A DNA stretch of 64,000 nt from Ophiosphaerella korrae (lineage: Eukaryota; Ascomycota; Dothideomycetes; Pleosporales; Phaeosphaeriaceae): assembly GCA_028456385.1 (NCBI GenBank), contig JALNQF010000014.1:62001-126000 (forward strand), written 5' to 3'. Made by a program: the position numbers and the translations under genes. Below, piece after piece: positions 1-11,247 of the stretch; positions within the stretch are counted from its first letter, which is position 1; the number at the start of each line of letters is the position of its first letter. The notes beneath the pieces were generated by a model. The model was given only the letters and a program-made list of their open reading frames with translations. It ran no database searches and had not been told where the DNA came from.

Positions 1-474
1 AGCAACGCACTCCAGGCGGCTTTATCTAAAGGCTACGAGGCGGTGGTGAAGCTGCTACTCAACAAGGACGCCGACGTTAACGCGCAGAGTAGAGCGTACA
101 GCAACGCACTCTAGGCGGCTTTATCTAAAGGCCACGAGGCGGTAGTAAAGCTGCTGCTCGACAAGGACGCCGACGTCAATGCGCAGAGTAGAGCGTACAG
201 CAACGCACTCTACGAGGCTTTATTTAGAGGCTATGAGGCGGTAGTGAAGCTGCTGCTCAATAAGGGCGCCGACGTTAACGCGCAGGGTAGACACCACGGC
301 AACGCACTCCAGGCGGCTTTATTTAGAGGCTACGAGGCGGTAGTAAAGCTGCTGCTCAATAAGGACGCCGACATCAACGCGCAAGGTGGAGCGTACGGCA
401 ACGCACTCTACGCGGCTTTATACAGAGGCTACAGGGCGGTAGCGAAGATGCTAAAAGCAAGGGGTGCGAAGTAA
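1..474 (+). pseudogene. Ankyrin-repeat C-terminal tail of an NLR-type gene, broken by one stop
   Basis: One frame reads from the window edge to the TAA at 472-474 and encodes nearly five 33-residue ankyrin units with the core AVVKLLLNKGADVNAQG. The units are almost identical to each other, as in the fast-evolving repeat tails of fungal STAND/NLR proteins that take part in non-self recognition. A TAG at 112-114 interrupts the frame where the sister units have CAG (Gln), a CpA-to-TpA change of the RIP type. Copies also differ by GTG versus GTA in the valine pair before KLLL, the same class of change. The frame is open on both sides of the stop. The effector and nucleotide-binding parts would lie left of the window. 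Whether it is an NLR or a plain ankyrin protein cannot be decided from this piece. Confidence 0.75.
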
Positions 475-2800
475 TCTTGATAGAGACAGGTTCATGGTTG
501 GCTGGATAGTTCTTCTAAACTAGGTGGCTGCATTTCAAAACATACTGCCCGGTAGTAACGATGGAGTAATATACGCAGCATGCTGACAGCTATGCTTATG
601 TGACTGTAAAGAAAGAAAGGCGTGGCAAATTTACCACTACGAGCTAATGCATGGGGACGCTAGCTAGACAATTGCTATGTCAGCGCACGTGATTCCAGGC
701 TGGAGAATGTGGCGAAGGAAGCGTGGCTGGAAATTTAGGTAGGTTAAGTTGCCCCACCTTATGAACGAGCTTTGTAAGATACTATACTTACATAATGTAT
801 AGAAAGCTTCTGGCACTAACTAGAAATATAATAGCGCCGACCTAGAAAGCACCCATCGGCTAGATAAATTTGCTTGCGATAGCACGCACAAGGCTAATGA
901 TGACTTCCGAGCCTCAGAAGGAGGTTTTGAGGCTAAGATACTGCTATTCTACGAGAATTTGGAGCGACAGAGGTGTGATGTTGGCGTTGTAGGAAGCGAA
1001 GTCCGTTACGTTACGAAGGCGCTGTGCAAATCAGGCTCGGAGGCGACCATGCGAATGTAAATTTTAGGGGAGGGTAGACCATAGAGATCCGGCATTAACT
1101 ATAACAGACTAATTTATAGAATTATAGCAATATTCGTTGCGCGCATAAGCTTTCCAATTACTAAAAGTCAAAGTACCAATGATTTGTCCGGTCACAGGGG
1201 GTGTCCGGTAACCCAGGGAGGGATATTATCTATCTAAATACCTACGTCGTGTACCAACGCAGTTCTACACCGCTACGCTAGACAAACCCAAAAAAGTAGC
1301 AATACTCAGCCAATACTGATTATGGAGTGCAGAACAATATATATATATATACGCTGCGGCAAGATCTGCAGTGTTACAAGTGGCCATTAGCTTAACCAGT
1401 AACGTCCTCCTTGCGACACGAAATCCCTTCGTGAAGAAAACAAACAGGAGTACTAACCCCCACTACGTAGCGAGAACCACTGCATAACGAGAAATTTACA
1501 GCTACTTAGGCTTCAAAGCAAAATAAATTCTTCTCAGGTCTAGATTTTAGTCTTATCACTCTGGTTGCGTGCGTAGGGTCCCTCTCGGCCTCCTAACAGC
1601 CGCTCCCAAGAAAATTACCGATGCTATTGTTGCCCTCGTACCCGATTTGCAAAGGGCTTCACTTTATGACGTAACAGGCACTCCTTCACGATAAGCCTAA
1701 CGCTATGTACATGCGACTTCTAACAGTCATGGTATAGTAGTATCCAGCCCACTCGCCTTACCAACACGCTTCTAAGTCATCCTCAGCCCTATAGTGGCAA
1801 CGCGAGGATATTTCATGCAATGGCGCCACCCCGGCTGGTACCTTCCAATCAAGCGATACGGCGGCAGCACGTCGCACGCAGTAATTACTTGTATTGTAAT
1901 ATCCGTCCCTAGAACACGGAAAACCCACTGTGCCGGAAACTATGAGGGTTACTTTGACTTCGAGGTGATGCAAACTCCTACAGATATCTGGTATCTGAAA
2001 TAATGCCGCATCGAAGTGTGCTCTGGGGTCTTGTAAGCATATATAACCATCCAATGCCAAAAGTTACAGGTCTATCGTCGCCTTTAGACTTAACCCGTGA
2101 AGAGCCTTCTAAGAGAGTGTAATAGCGCCTATCCACTGCCGCACTGACGCATAGCTGATATCACTTACAATACCGAGCAGGGCACTGTTCTTTGCCTCTA
2201 AAAATCATGCCTCGAGTCAAGAAGCCATCCCAGTCTTGCGGCAGTTGTGGCAGATGATTTTATGCAAAATCGCCACACCTGTCAGTGCTTCTGAGGAAAA
2301 AGCTCCGCTCTGCGTACAGTAGTGACCAGTATCGGTTTCCGGTTCCTGCACTTTGGTTGTTCTGAGCGCTTTATAGTCAAGGGTAGTAGTTGCAACTTGG
2401 AAATTGGCAAATCATAAGCTGTGCTACGTGTACCTCTATCTTCTCGCTAATGTGATCCAGCTGTTCATGTAGATCGCGTCTTGCCACCAGTAGGTAGTTC
2501 CAAGCCTTGCTGCGCTACACTCTGGGCTGTGCAAGCATCGACTTGAGTCTCAGCCTGATGCAGCTTTATTGCACAAAACGAAGGCAAAATACCAACAGTA
2601 TTGCGGCGTTACGCTCCCCAATGCCATCATCATGTATTGCCCACTCCCAAACAACGCCTGTGCATTTACTGACTTGAAAGCTCGACCATATGAGAACAAT
2701 TTCCAAGTTGCTGTGCTTGCGCTCCTAGCTAGACTGCTGCAATCGAAGCCGACTGAGCCTTCTTTTTTCCACTCTGTTCTACTGAACTCAATGCAAGACG
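475..2800. other. No recognisable gene
   Basis: I see no coding sequence with a family resemblance here on either strand. Open frames of up to 100 codons (for example 1758-2060 minus) have no recognisable motif and overlap each other. A short AT dinucleotide run lies at about 1337-1351. The last few hundred bases would hold the promoter of the HET-NACHT-WD40 gene, but I cannot point to a defined element. Confidence 0.5.
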
Positions 2801-5800
2801 ATGCGCTTTTTACAATACAGCAGTGCCGGCGGATACCATCTCACGGAGCCTTTCACAAGCGATGAAGCAATTCCTCACTATGCGATTCTCTCACATACAT
2901 GGGGAGCGGACTCTGATGAGGTCACTTTCAATGACTTAACAAGGAGTACTGGAACGGATAAGCCTGGGCATGAGAAGGTTCGGTTCTGTGCAGAGCAAGC
3001 CCAGCAAGATGGCTTAGACTACTTCTGCATTGACACCTGTCGTATTGACAAGGATAACAAAGCTGAGCTGTCGCAGGCGATTAACTCCATGTATCGCTGG
3101 TATCGCGACGCGGCTCGATGCTATGTCTATCTGTCAGATGTCTCGACAGCTAAGCCGAAGGCAAATAGCGCCACCTCTGAGTGGGAATCTGCCTTTCGGA
3201 GAAGCCGATGGTTCACTCGAGGCTGGACATTGCAAGAACTTCTTGCGCCTCATTCAGCCGAGTTCTTTTCGCGGCAGCGCAAGCGACTTGGGGACAAAGA
3301 TTCCCTTCGATCACAGATACATGAAATAACTGCCATTCCAGAGCGAGCACTTGAGGGTGAATCTCTGTCGCACTTTGGCGTCAACGATCGCCTGTCATGG
3401 ATGGAGAACCGTCAGACTAAGCATGAAGAAGACAAGGTGCACTCATTGCTAGGAATTTTTGGAGTCTACATATCTCCCTTCTATGGCGAAGGGATGGGAA
3501 AGGCGTTGACACGACTCCAAGACGAGATTAAGAAGCTGGAGAAGTGTACGCGAGACTTACACGTTACCGATCCACGTTGTGATAAAACGCGTATTGAAGA
3601 GACCAAGGGCTGACTGCTAGTGCAATTGTACCACTGGATCCTCGAAAACCCCGGCTTTCAGAGATGGCAAGAAGAGTCTCAAAGCCGGCTGCTATGGATA
3701 AAGGGCGACCGTGACAAGGGTAAGACCATGCTGCTATGCGGGATTATTGACGAGCTGAGCTAGTCGAGAGCGAGGAATCCCCTACTCTCTTACTTCTTCT
3801 ATCAGGCTGCAGACTCGCGGATCAATAGCGCAACGGCTGTGTTACGGGGTCTGCTGTTCATGCTTATCAGTCAGCAGCCATCGTTTGTCTCCTATTTACG
3901 GAAGAAGTACGGCCAGATAGGCAAAGCGCTTTTCGAGGATGCTAATGCTTGGGTTGCTTTATCCAACATCTTTACGAATATTATGCAGGACCCAAGCCTA
4001 GCGAGCGCATATCTTATTATCGATGCACTCGACGAATGCGTCACAGGGTTACCAAGGTTGCTGAATCTTATTGCCCGAACCTGTCCGACGTCATCACACG
4101 TCAAGTGGATTGTATCTAGCCGCAACTGGCCTGACATTGAGGAGCGTCTCGAGCGAGCGGGAGACAAAATTAGGCTAAGCCTTGAGCTGAATGCGGAGTC
4201 GGTATCTGCCGCAGTCCGTTCCTATATTGAATACAGGGTGTTACGGCTGGCAATAGACAAGAAATATGATGACCGGACAAGAGACATAGTACTAATGTAT
4301 CCTTACAAGAACGCAAACGACACCTTCCTCTGTGTATCCTTAGTCTGTCAATATTTGGACAATATGACACGGTTCAACATCATCAAGAAGCTAAAGATGT
4401 GTCCTCCTGGGCTCAATTCCCTCTATGACCAAGTGATACAGCGCATCAATAATTCAGTCGATGCTGGCCTTTGCAAGCACGTACTAGCGATAGTTGCCGT
4501 TGTGTACCGGCCAATCACACTACAAGAGCTTACCTCGTTTGTAGAAGAGCTCGACGTTATGGCTGAAGATTCGGACTCAGTACAAGAAATTGTTAACCTC
4601 TGCGGCTCGCTTCTAACTGTCCGAGATGGTATCATCTACTTTGTGCACCAGTCCGCAAAGGACTTCCTGCTCAGGGAGGCAGTTGATATAGTATTTCCAT
4701 CTGGATGCGAAGTCGCTCATTATGCAGTCTTCTCTAGATCGCTACAAGCCATGCTCAACACGCTACGACGAGACATATATGGGTTGAGAGCGCTGGGTTA
4801 TCCTATCGAGCAAGTTCAACCGCCAGGCCCTGATCCACTCGCAACGTCGCGGTACTCGTGTATGTTCTGGGTCGACCATCTCCACGATTGTATGTCTAGC
4901 TGTTCGACGTATGATAGGGACATGTTACAGAGCGGAGGTCCTATCGACAGCTTTCTGAGAAAGAAGTATCTTTACTGGCTTGAAGCTTAGAGCCTTTGCA
5001 AGGGTATGTCGAAAAGTGTTGTCTCAATGTGGAAACTAGGGGCCTTAACCGATGTAATCCTTTACTGATCACACTATGTGAAGTGGCTTGTACTAATCAA
5101 GGTTAGGACAGAGCGGCCGCATCCTCAACAATCGAAGTAGTTCGGGATGCACGTTGCTTTATTCTGTACCACAAATCGGCAATCGAGAGTAACCCACTCC
5201 AGGTATATACTATACTTCTATTTAGCCCAACTTGCAGTATCATACGAGAGCTATTTAAAGACGAAGAGCCACAGGGAATAGTGGTCAAGCCAGGAATGCA
5301 AGAAGATTGGAGTAGTTGCCCGTCGACACGCGAGGGATACAGCTGCTGTGTTAATTCAGTAGCCTTCTCTCACGACTCAAAGAGGCTAGCGTCGGTGTCA
5401 CGTAGTAGCACAGTCAAGATCTGGGACATTTATAGCGGCAAGTGCGTGCAGACATTTGAGGGTCACAGCGGCTGTGTTAATTTAGCAACCTTCTCTCACG
5501 ACTCAACCTGGTTGGCATCGGCATCTAGCAGGCCCGTATCCTCAATTTTGAGCTCTCAGATCACTCAGCTCACCTTCAAATACTTCCCTTGCCAAGCAAC
5601 CCGGCCGGCGTCGGAGTCAAGGGATAGCACAGTCAAGGTTTGGGACGCTCATAGCGGCGAGTGCCTCCAGACGCTCAGCATTGGAAAGTCACTTTACAGT
5701 ATCTCATTCGACATTCGTGACTTACACCTACAAACTGATGCTGGCATTATTGATCTTGGTGCCTTACCAAGGTCAAGCCTAAAACCAGTCAATATAGGAC

Positions 5801-6012
5801 CTCGGATTGGTCAATGTCGCGGTCTAGCTCTAAGCGCAGATAAGTTATGGATAACATTTAATTATGAGAATCCTGTGCGGTTGCCTTCGGGATATCGACC
5901 GTCTTCGTGCGCAACATCAGGAAATACAATTGGTATTGGTGTCGGAAGCGGAAGAGTATGGATATGCAAAGTTGACCCAGTAGAGCTTAGTAGACGGAAC
6001 ATATGTATGTAG
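2801..6012 (+). pseudogene. HET-NACHT-WD40 NLR (HET-D/HET-E type), degenerate
   Basis: This family controls heterokaryon incompatibility: a HET cell-death domain, a NACHT switch and a WD40 sensor. The HET part (residues 1-170 from ATG 2801) shows YAILSHTWG (27-35), FCIDTCRIDK (75-84, usually WIDTCCIDK) and RGWTLQELLAP (140-150). The same frame continues past a TGA at 3611 into NACHT. Walker A at about 3703-3732 reads GDRDKGKTM instead of GDPGKGKTM, and a TAG follows at 3761. Walker B, YLIIDALDEC, lies at 4008-4039. The frame meets a TAG at 4988 and a TGA at 5066, then coding shifts frame and is open from 5107 to 6012. That last part has the usual linker (LFKDEEP, VKPGMQ) and about three WD40 units with DSTVKIWD-type blades, one interrupted by unrelated residues. 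Two TGA, two TAG, a frameshift and an altered P-loop mean it is not functional. Functional relatives have longer, more uniform WD40 arrays. Confidence 0.9.
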
Positions 6013-6618
6013 AGATCATTGGCACCTTTTCTCCGTCACAACATTTGTTCCGTTACGTTTGGGTGTACGTTTAGGTGAAATGATACGACTACATTGAAAT
6101 GCTTCACGGTATGTCTCTTTTCATCAAGGTAAACTAGCGAAAGAATTAGGAATGTCAAAGTCGCTAGTTTGTGCTGCTAATCTCAAAAGACACAAAAGTT
6201 CCTGCGAAGCTAGGTAGAGGAATGCGGTGGAAATGGGCGTTGACGGGGCTTGTTCACGGTAGCCTAGCCAGAGAGATGAGCTCAACCCCTGGGATGTCTG
6301 TTGGCTTAGGGCTGGGTTATTATTATTTGAGCAATCATATGGGAGCATGAAGTGTTAAGTGATGCTAAAGAGTTGCTCTTGAAGATGCAACGAAAGTGTT
6401 GCGCGGTTGTGTCTTTTGGTTTTGTGGGAAGTTGGTAGCGTTGTTGACTGGGTGTAGTACTTGTACAGCCCAGAGTGTGGCGCTGCAAGGCTGGTGTATA
6501 GCTGCCGTGCATGAATTTCGTATATACGCTGGCGAGAGGGTGACCCACCCGCTCTGGCCAAACCCTTGTATACTTATTGTATACACTCTCTAACAGGACT
6601 TCTAGGTTCTGCAGAAGC

Positions 6619-6632
6619 TTAGGGTTAGGGTT
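6619..6632 (+). repeat. Interstitial telomere-like TTAGGG tract (two units)
   Basis: Two perfect TTAGGG units plus TT lie just upstream of the HET pseudogene. TTAGGG is the telomere repeat of most filamentous ascomycetes. Two units may be chance. Confidence 0.4.
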
Positions 6633-6654
6633 GAGCAATCCGTCCGAGCATACT

Positions 6655-7901
6655 ATGGAATATCGTCTTATAACTTTTGACTACGACACAGTCCACTGTA
6701 TGTCGGTCTATCATATACGTGGGGAAATAAACGTCCGAATGGATTCGTCAGCATTGATGGTAAAAAGCTTGAGATCAGAAAGAACCCTCTTAAGTTTCTA
6801 AGTACTTATAAAACGGATAAGTACCTATGGATTGGTTAGATCTGTATTGACCATTCGAATTCTCAAGAGCAAAGTCATCAAGTTGAATTGAAGTGGAAGA
6901 TCTACAGCCGATGTGATTTTATGCTGGTCTGGCTGCAAGATGAATTAACCTACACTCCCTCGACAAAACAGGCAGCTCCAGATTCCAATGATGGGGTCTA
7001 ATCATATCTCAAGCATGGCCGTTGTGAGAATAGCTCCCGTTACGACGAAAAATGTCTCGAATGGCCAACGCTGGCCCTGCTGCATAATTCATATTTTAAC
7101 CGACTATAGATCGTACAAGAGTTATTGCTCTCTAGGAACGTATATCTGCTAGTTGAAGGAAATGTGGAGGTATCATGGGAGTCACTACACACGAAACATG
7201 AAGAACTTCAGGATGAAATTCAAAAAATATTACCGAGCACCAGTTGGATGGTGCAGGCGAAGTGCTATCGGTTCATCTTTGACAGTTACACCCCTGTGAG
7301 TGCCTTATACTACACTACGCTCACTGTTGGCGATTTCTGTGACAAGAAATGCGAGAATCCACGAGGTAAAGTTTACGGCTTAATGGCACTGGTCGGCCAA
7401 TCAAGCAAGGTAGAAATTGACTATGAGAAGTTAGTCCAACAGGTATATCTTGACGCGGTTATGTCGATGATAAGAGAGTACTGGCATATGAAAAACAATA
7501 CTCCTGAAAAAGGGTATCAGGTTTATCGAGTTAAGTGGCCCATCGAAAAAAGCGAGCAGGCATCGTGGGGCCTCGCACAGGCCATGAGTTCCACAGATCT
7601 TGAAACGTCTGGCCTTAGATCTTTCGTAGAATGCATTTGGAAGAGGGTTCGCTGGCATGAAGTCACGGCCAAATTGCTAGACTTTGAAGTGGACGCTGAG
7701 ATTCATTGCGTCACATCAGCTGGCTTTGAGCCGAAAAAGCATCAACTGTCCAGAAATAAGCGACTTGGAGCGGCCCGCGATCGGTGGTGGTACGAGTTCG
7801 AGGGTAAAAGATACTACCATGACTGCAAAAAATGGTCGGACAATTCGGAACTCCAAGAATACACTATGTCGCGTAAGGGCCAGCGCTTGTATGGCCCTTA
7901 G
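6655..7901 (+). pseudogene. HET-domain protein, degenerate
   Basis: Pieces of one HET protein can be followed through several breaks. ATG 6655 starts MEYRLI, a usual HET start, but the block that should contain YEALSYxWG is missing. The frame ends at a TAA (6799) and resumes one frame over from about 6810: KYLWI, then TAG at 6837, then ICIDHSN, matching the WIDAICINQ motif. IYSRCDFMLVWLQDE (usually IYSxAxxVxVWLG) follows at 6900-6940. A TAA stands at 6999. YFNRL, then TAG at 7107, then IVQEL matches the RLWIVQE motif, so this TAG replaces TGG. From 7110 to 7901 the frame is open and includes NPRGKVYGLMAL, the HET-protein DPRDKVYGLLGL motif. At least two stops are of RIP type (TGG to TAG, probable CAA to TAA). 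The C-terminal 258-codon stretch alone is unlikely to act without the HET core. Confidence 0.85.
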
Positions 7902-8305
7902 CTGTGGTAAGATCGAGAAATTTTCGAATTTATCATACAACCATGGCATCTAATACTCCGAAGTACCCAGATTGTAATCACTTGAGGCGCATTGTTTGCG
8001 ACAGCTCTCTTCTTAATTGTAGTCTCTGTTCTATAACGCACGAGAGAATGATGCACCATGAACTTGGCATTTCTGACGTTTGATCGTATCGTGTAACAAG
8101 TAGGTGCAGTAAACATACTGCGGTCTGGGACTAAGAACATTGTGTTTTATTCCGAAGACTACATCGTCGACTAAAGACCTTAACCAAGCGACTGCATTAG
8201 CAGTCAGCATAGTCATCTTTGCTTTTAGCATCTACGATGCCATCAGAATCAGAATGCATCGTGAGGAAGCGTAAGGATTCCCCAAGATTTTGTTGATACG
8301 TAATG
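7902..8305. other. Intergenic, convergent 3' ends
   Basis: About 400 bp between the end of the plus-strand HET pseudogene and the end of the minus-strand HET gene. Nothing recognised. Confidence 0.5.
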
Positions 8306-10204
8306 TCATTCAACAATGAAAGTACATCTCATGATGTCAGGCTGTTGGCACGCCTGTCCCTCCATGACGCCTTCGACATAACAATCACTCACTAAACTTA
8401 CACGCTGTTCTACTTGCCTAGGCTCCGTCTCAGTGCGGGACCTAAAGACGAAAGGAGTGCTGGCACTAAACGGTATCCCAACGATATCACCCGTTGCCGC
8501 CCACGAAGAGCAGATACCCATGTGACCAGAATCCGTGACGAAAAATGTTCTACCTTCCATAATCTGGTGTACCCTTCTGACCTCGGGGTGCGCATCTGAA
8601 GGTATGTTCTCCTCGGCGTAGCATGTCTCCGCAATCAACCAACGTTGCCGCTCAATGTTGAGTGAGCCATCCGTGGCCATGGTCACCAGAGAGCTGTTCT
8701 CACCGAAGATCAACTTTGCTCGTCGGAGCCACGTCATCAGAAGTTTTTTGAACGCTCTGCGAGAGCTTTCTTTGCTGGTATGTTGCAGGCCCCCTGAGAC
8801 TCCTGGCCGAGAGTCAAACACGGGTTCGAACTGGAGATCAATTTGGCCGGCTGTGATGGTTCTTGCAAAATCCCCAATGATGCGTCTACATTTCCCAAAA
8901 TACTTTGGCCCGTCAACGAGACCAGATTCGAGCAGGACAAGCCACCAGTTCAGCGCATGGTGAATCATGTACTCGTCCCCGATGCCTTCTCTACACCAGA
9001 GGGTGGACAGATGTGTTATGCGGCCGAGTAGCAAGCCATCAAGACGCATAACACGTTGTTCAGCTATGATCCCTCGGCCTATCGGTTGAGTGGGCGAAGT
9101 ATGGCCAGCGCGCAAAGAGTTCTTGCTGCAAAACAACGGCCGGAAAAGCCGCGGCATGGTCCAGTCGGGGATCCAACTTGGTGCGCGCTCCCATTTGCCG
9201 TATCTTGAGGGCTCAAAGTCCGGACTAACATGATCCTGAGGGAATGCGCCGGCGCATTGCATGACTGCGAACAGATCTTGGGTGCTCCTCTCTGCGAGCT
9301 TGGTAGCGAAGCTTTCGTAGCATTCGGTGGTGGAGAGACTGTAATTTGGCATCATGATTATGTCCATTCTTGGAGGTGCTGTAAGGCTGTCTAGCCCAAG
9401 CAGAGAATAGATCCTATCCCTGTCATCTGAGCATTCCGCGTTGTGGAAGATCGGAAACAATGCAGCAAAAGAGAGGTGGCCGGAGGAAGCACCTGAATCG
9501 CGAACCCTGGATATGGCTTCAATGACCCCGAGTGTAGTCGATTTCGTGGTCTCCCTAAGTTGATTTGATTTTCTTAGAGTCTGAGCAAATGCGTTAAAGT
9601 CCATGTGTGTGTACCCGTCGACAAGGACAGCTTCGCGAGCCGCTGCAACTTCTTGGATCACCCATCGCCGCCAGAACCAAGATCTTTCAAAGAAGGCATC
9701 GAGATGCCCACGCCCATAGTCCTCGAGATGTTGTTCAAGCACTTCATCTCCTTCTATTTCTATGCTCTTAATGACCTTCAGGAAATCTCTTTCGCGTTCG
9801 CCTCGATCACCTAGCCAGGCGAAGACTCGGGAGGCCATGCGATATATGTCAAACATACGCGAGACCTGCTGCGTTTTCTCTACAGTATCTGCTTGATTGA
9901 TACACAAGGCGTCGATCCAGAGATATCGGACTGCTGAAGAGCCTCTCATCCGACGTAGAAGCAATTTTACGGTGGCCGTGATCTTAAGTACCGATGGAGG
10001 CTGATGCTGGTTACTACCTTCGATGACCAAGTCAGACCACCCATATTGCAAGCCCCAGGCATAGGAGATTGCAATATATGGGAATCCAGAAGGAACATGG
10101 AGAAGCTGGCAATGGAGCTCATCGAGAAGTAATTTGGCCGGCTGGAGTGCTAACACACGTGTAAGCTCGCCGGTTAGGAGAGGACTGTACTGGTAATTTT
10201 CCAT
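8306..10204 (-). CDS. HET-domain protein, 632 aa, intact
   Basis: A single uninterrupted frame encodes a full HET-type protein; such proteins trigger or regulate programmed cell death during vegetative incompatibility. Visible motifs in order: AISYAWG (45-51), RYLWIDALCINQ (93-104), FAWLGDRGE (128-136), RRWVIQEV (179-186) and DDRDRIYSLLGL (260-271). The C-terminal third carries the usual closing module, FFVTDSGHMGI followed by GDIVGIPFSASTPFVFR, which is typical of full-length HET proteins of 550-750 residues. There are no introns and no stops, in contrast to the two pseudogenes next to it. The first ATG (MENYQYSPL) agrees with family N-termini. It is convergent with the HET pseudogene at 6655-7901 but does not look like a recent duplicate of it. 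Partner and trigger are unknown. Confidence 0.93.
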   Translation of the reverse strand: MENYQYSPLLTGELTRVLALQPAKLLLDELHCQLLHVPSGFPYIAISYAWGLQYGWSDLVIEGSNQHQPPSVLKITATVKLLLRRMRGSSAVRYLWIDALCINQADTVEKTQQVSRMFDIYRMASRVFAWLGDRGERERDFLKVIKSIEIEGDEVLEQHLEDYGRGHLDAFFERSWFWRRWVIQEVAAAREAVLVDGYTHMDFNAFAQTLRKSNQLRETTKSTTLGVIEAISRVRDSGASSGHLSFAALFPIFHNAECSDDRDRIYSLLGLDSLTAPPRMDIIMMPNYSLSTTECYESFATKLAERSTQDLFAVMQCAGAFPQDHVSPDFEPSRYGKWERAPSWIPDWTMPRLFRPLFCSKNSLRAGHTSPTQPIGRGIIAEQRVMRLDGLLLGRITHLSTLWCREGIGDEYMIHHALNWWLVLLESGLVDGPKYFGKCRRIIGDFARTITAGQIDLQFEPVFDSRPGVSGGLQHTSKESSRRAFKKLLMTWLRRAKLIFGENSSLVTMATDGSLNIERQRWLIAETCYAEENIPSDAHPEVRRVHQIMEGRTFFVTDSGHMGICSSWAATGDIVGIPFSASTPFVFRSRTETEPRQVEQRVSLVSDCYVEGVMEGQACQQPDIMRCTFIVE

Positions 10205-11247
10205 AAACCATAAATCAGAGGAAACACTTTGGACGGCAAGAGAACTTTACGACAATTTTCAGCTGTTCACATGAAGTTGACTACATTGCACAGCCACAGC
10301 AGGCGGTGCACGTGGTCGAGGCTAGCATTGCGGGTCTTGTACCAATATGGTCTAATAAATTCTTCAGTCCATGTTTAGCGCACCAGGTTGGCCTCATTTA
10401 CGACTTCTTAGCACGCTACTGCAAGCTACTGCATACAAAGAGGAGCTACACGAGCCTTGGGGATTATGTCATTTCGATCGGCGAAACTGCTACGCACACT
10501 CCACATATTAAATCCACCTCCCGAAGCCGAAATCATGATCTTCGGCATTTCAACTTCCCTTACAACCTACCGAGCCCTTGACAAACGCGTGCTGTCGTGA
10601 GTTAACAGGGGTGACAACCAGATGGGCTATAAACAGAGGGGATAGAACGATCGGCAGCATCGTCAGCATTTGATATTTAGTTATCGGATATGAATGCATT
10701 CAGGGAGCAGCAACTGCACAATCAGGGCGTGTTTACAGGAAGTTCATACACTTGGTGCGGCGCGAGTCCGGGGGTCCGTAGGGAACAGTGTCTCGCCACA
10801 CTGCGCGTCTCGTCTCGCTACGCAGTGGGTGACGTTAGTATAGGAACTTGAAAACACCTCAACGCTCCCTTACCAAAATATTACCCACATCTTCCTGCCG
10901 TTGCAGCTCACTACAGAGACAGACCCTCCGTACAGCAAAAGGAAGGTTAGATTTGTGCAGATGCAAAGCGAGACCTTGATTGTCGATATCAGACCTCGCA
11001 TCAGGTCTGTGGCTGCTGTCGCGCACGATTATACAACATCGCCACCCCTCGTCGGTACTTTTATATAATTTTAGATCGGAATAGGCTAAACCGAAACTTC
11101 TCGGGTGTTGCTCATGTGTGATCAAAACCCCATAATTTACACATGTCATCCATGATGATCAATAGTGTCACTTATAGCCTCATGGCTTGTGACCGTGCCC
11201 GAACCAGGCTCTACCAGGACATGATCCCCGGCAGATCCCGTTTATTC
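10205..11247. other. Intergenic, no gene recognised
   Basis: A 91-codon plus-strand frame at 10306-10581 and a 96-codon minus frame at 10859-11149 have no family features. The stretch holds the promoter side of the HET gene and the 3' side of the histidine kinase. A 7-bp-stem hairpin (CACTGCG...CGCAGTG) lies near 10,800. Confidence 0.5.

Noticed and set aside
1758..2060. 100-codon minus-strand ORF
   Set aside because: No motif, overlaps an opposite ORF of similar length; no gene-like context.
10790..10835. Hairpin as terminator or small RNA
   Set aside because: Only a 7-bp stem, no supporting context.
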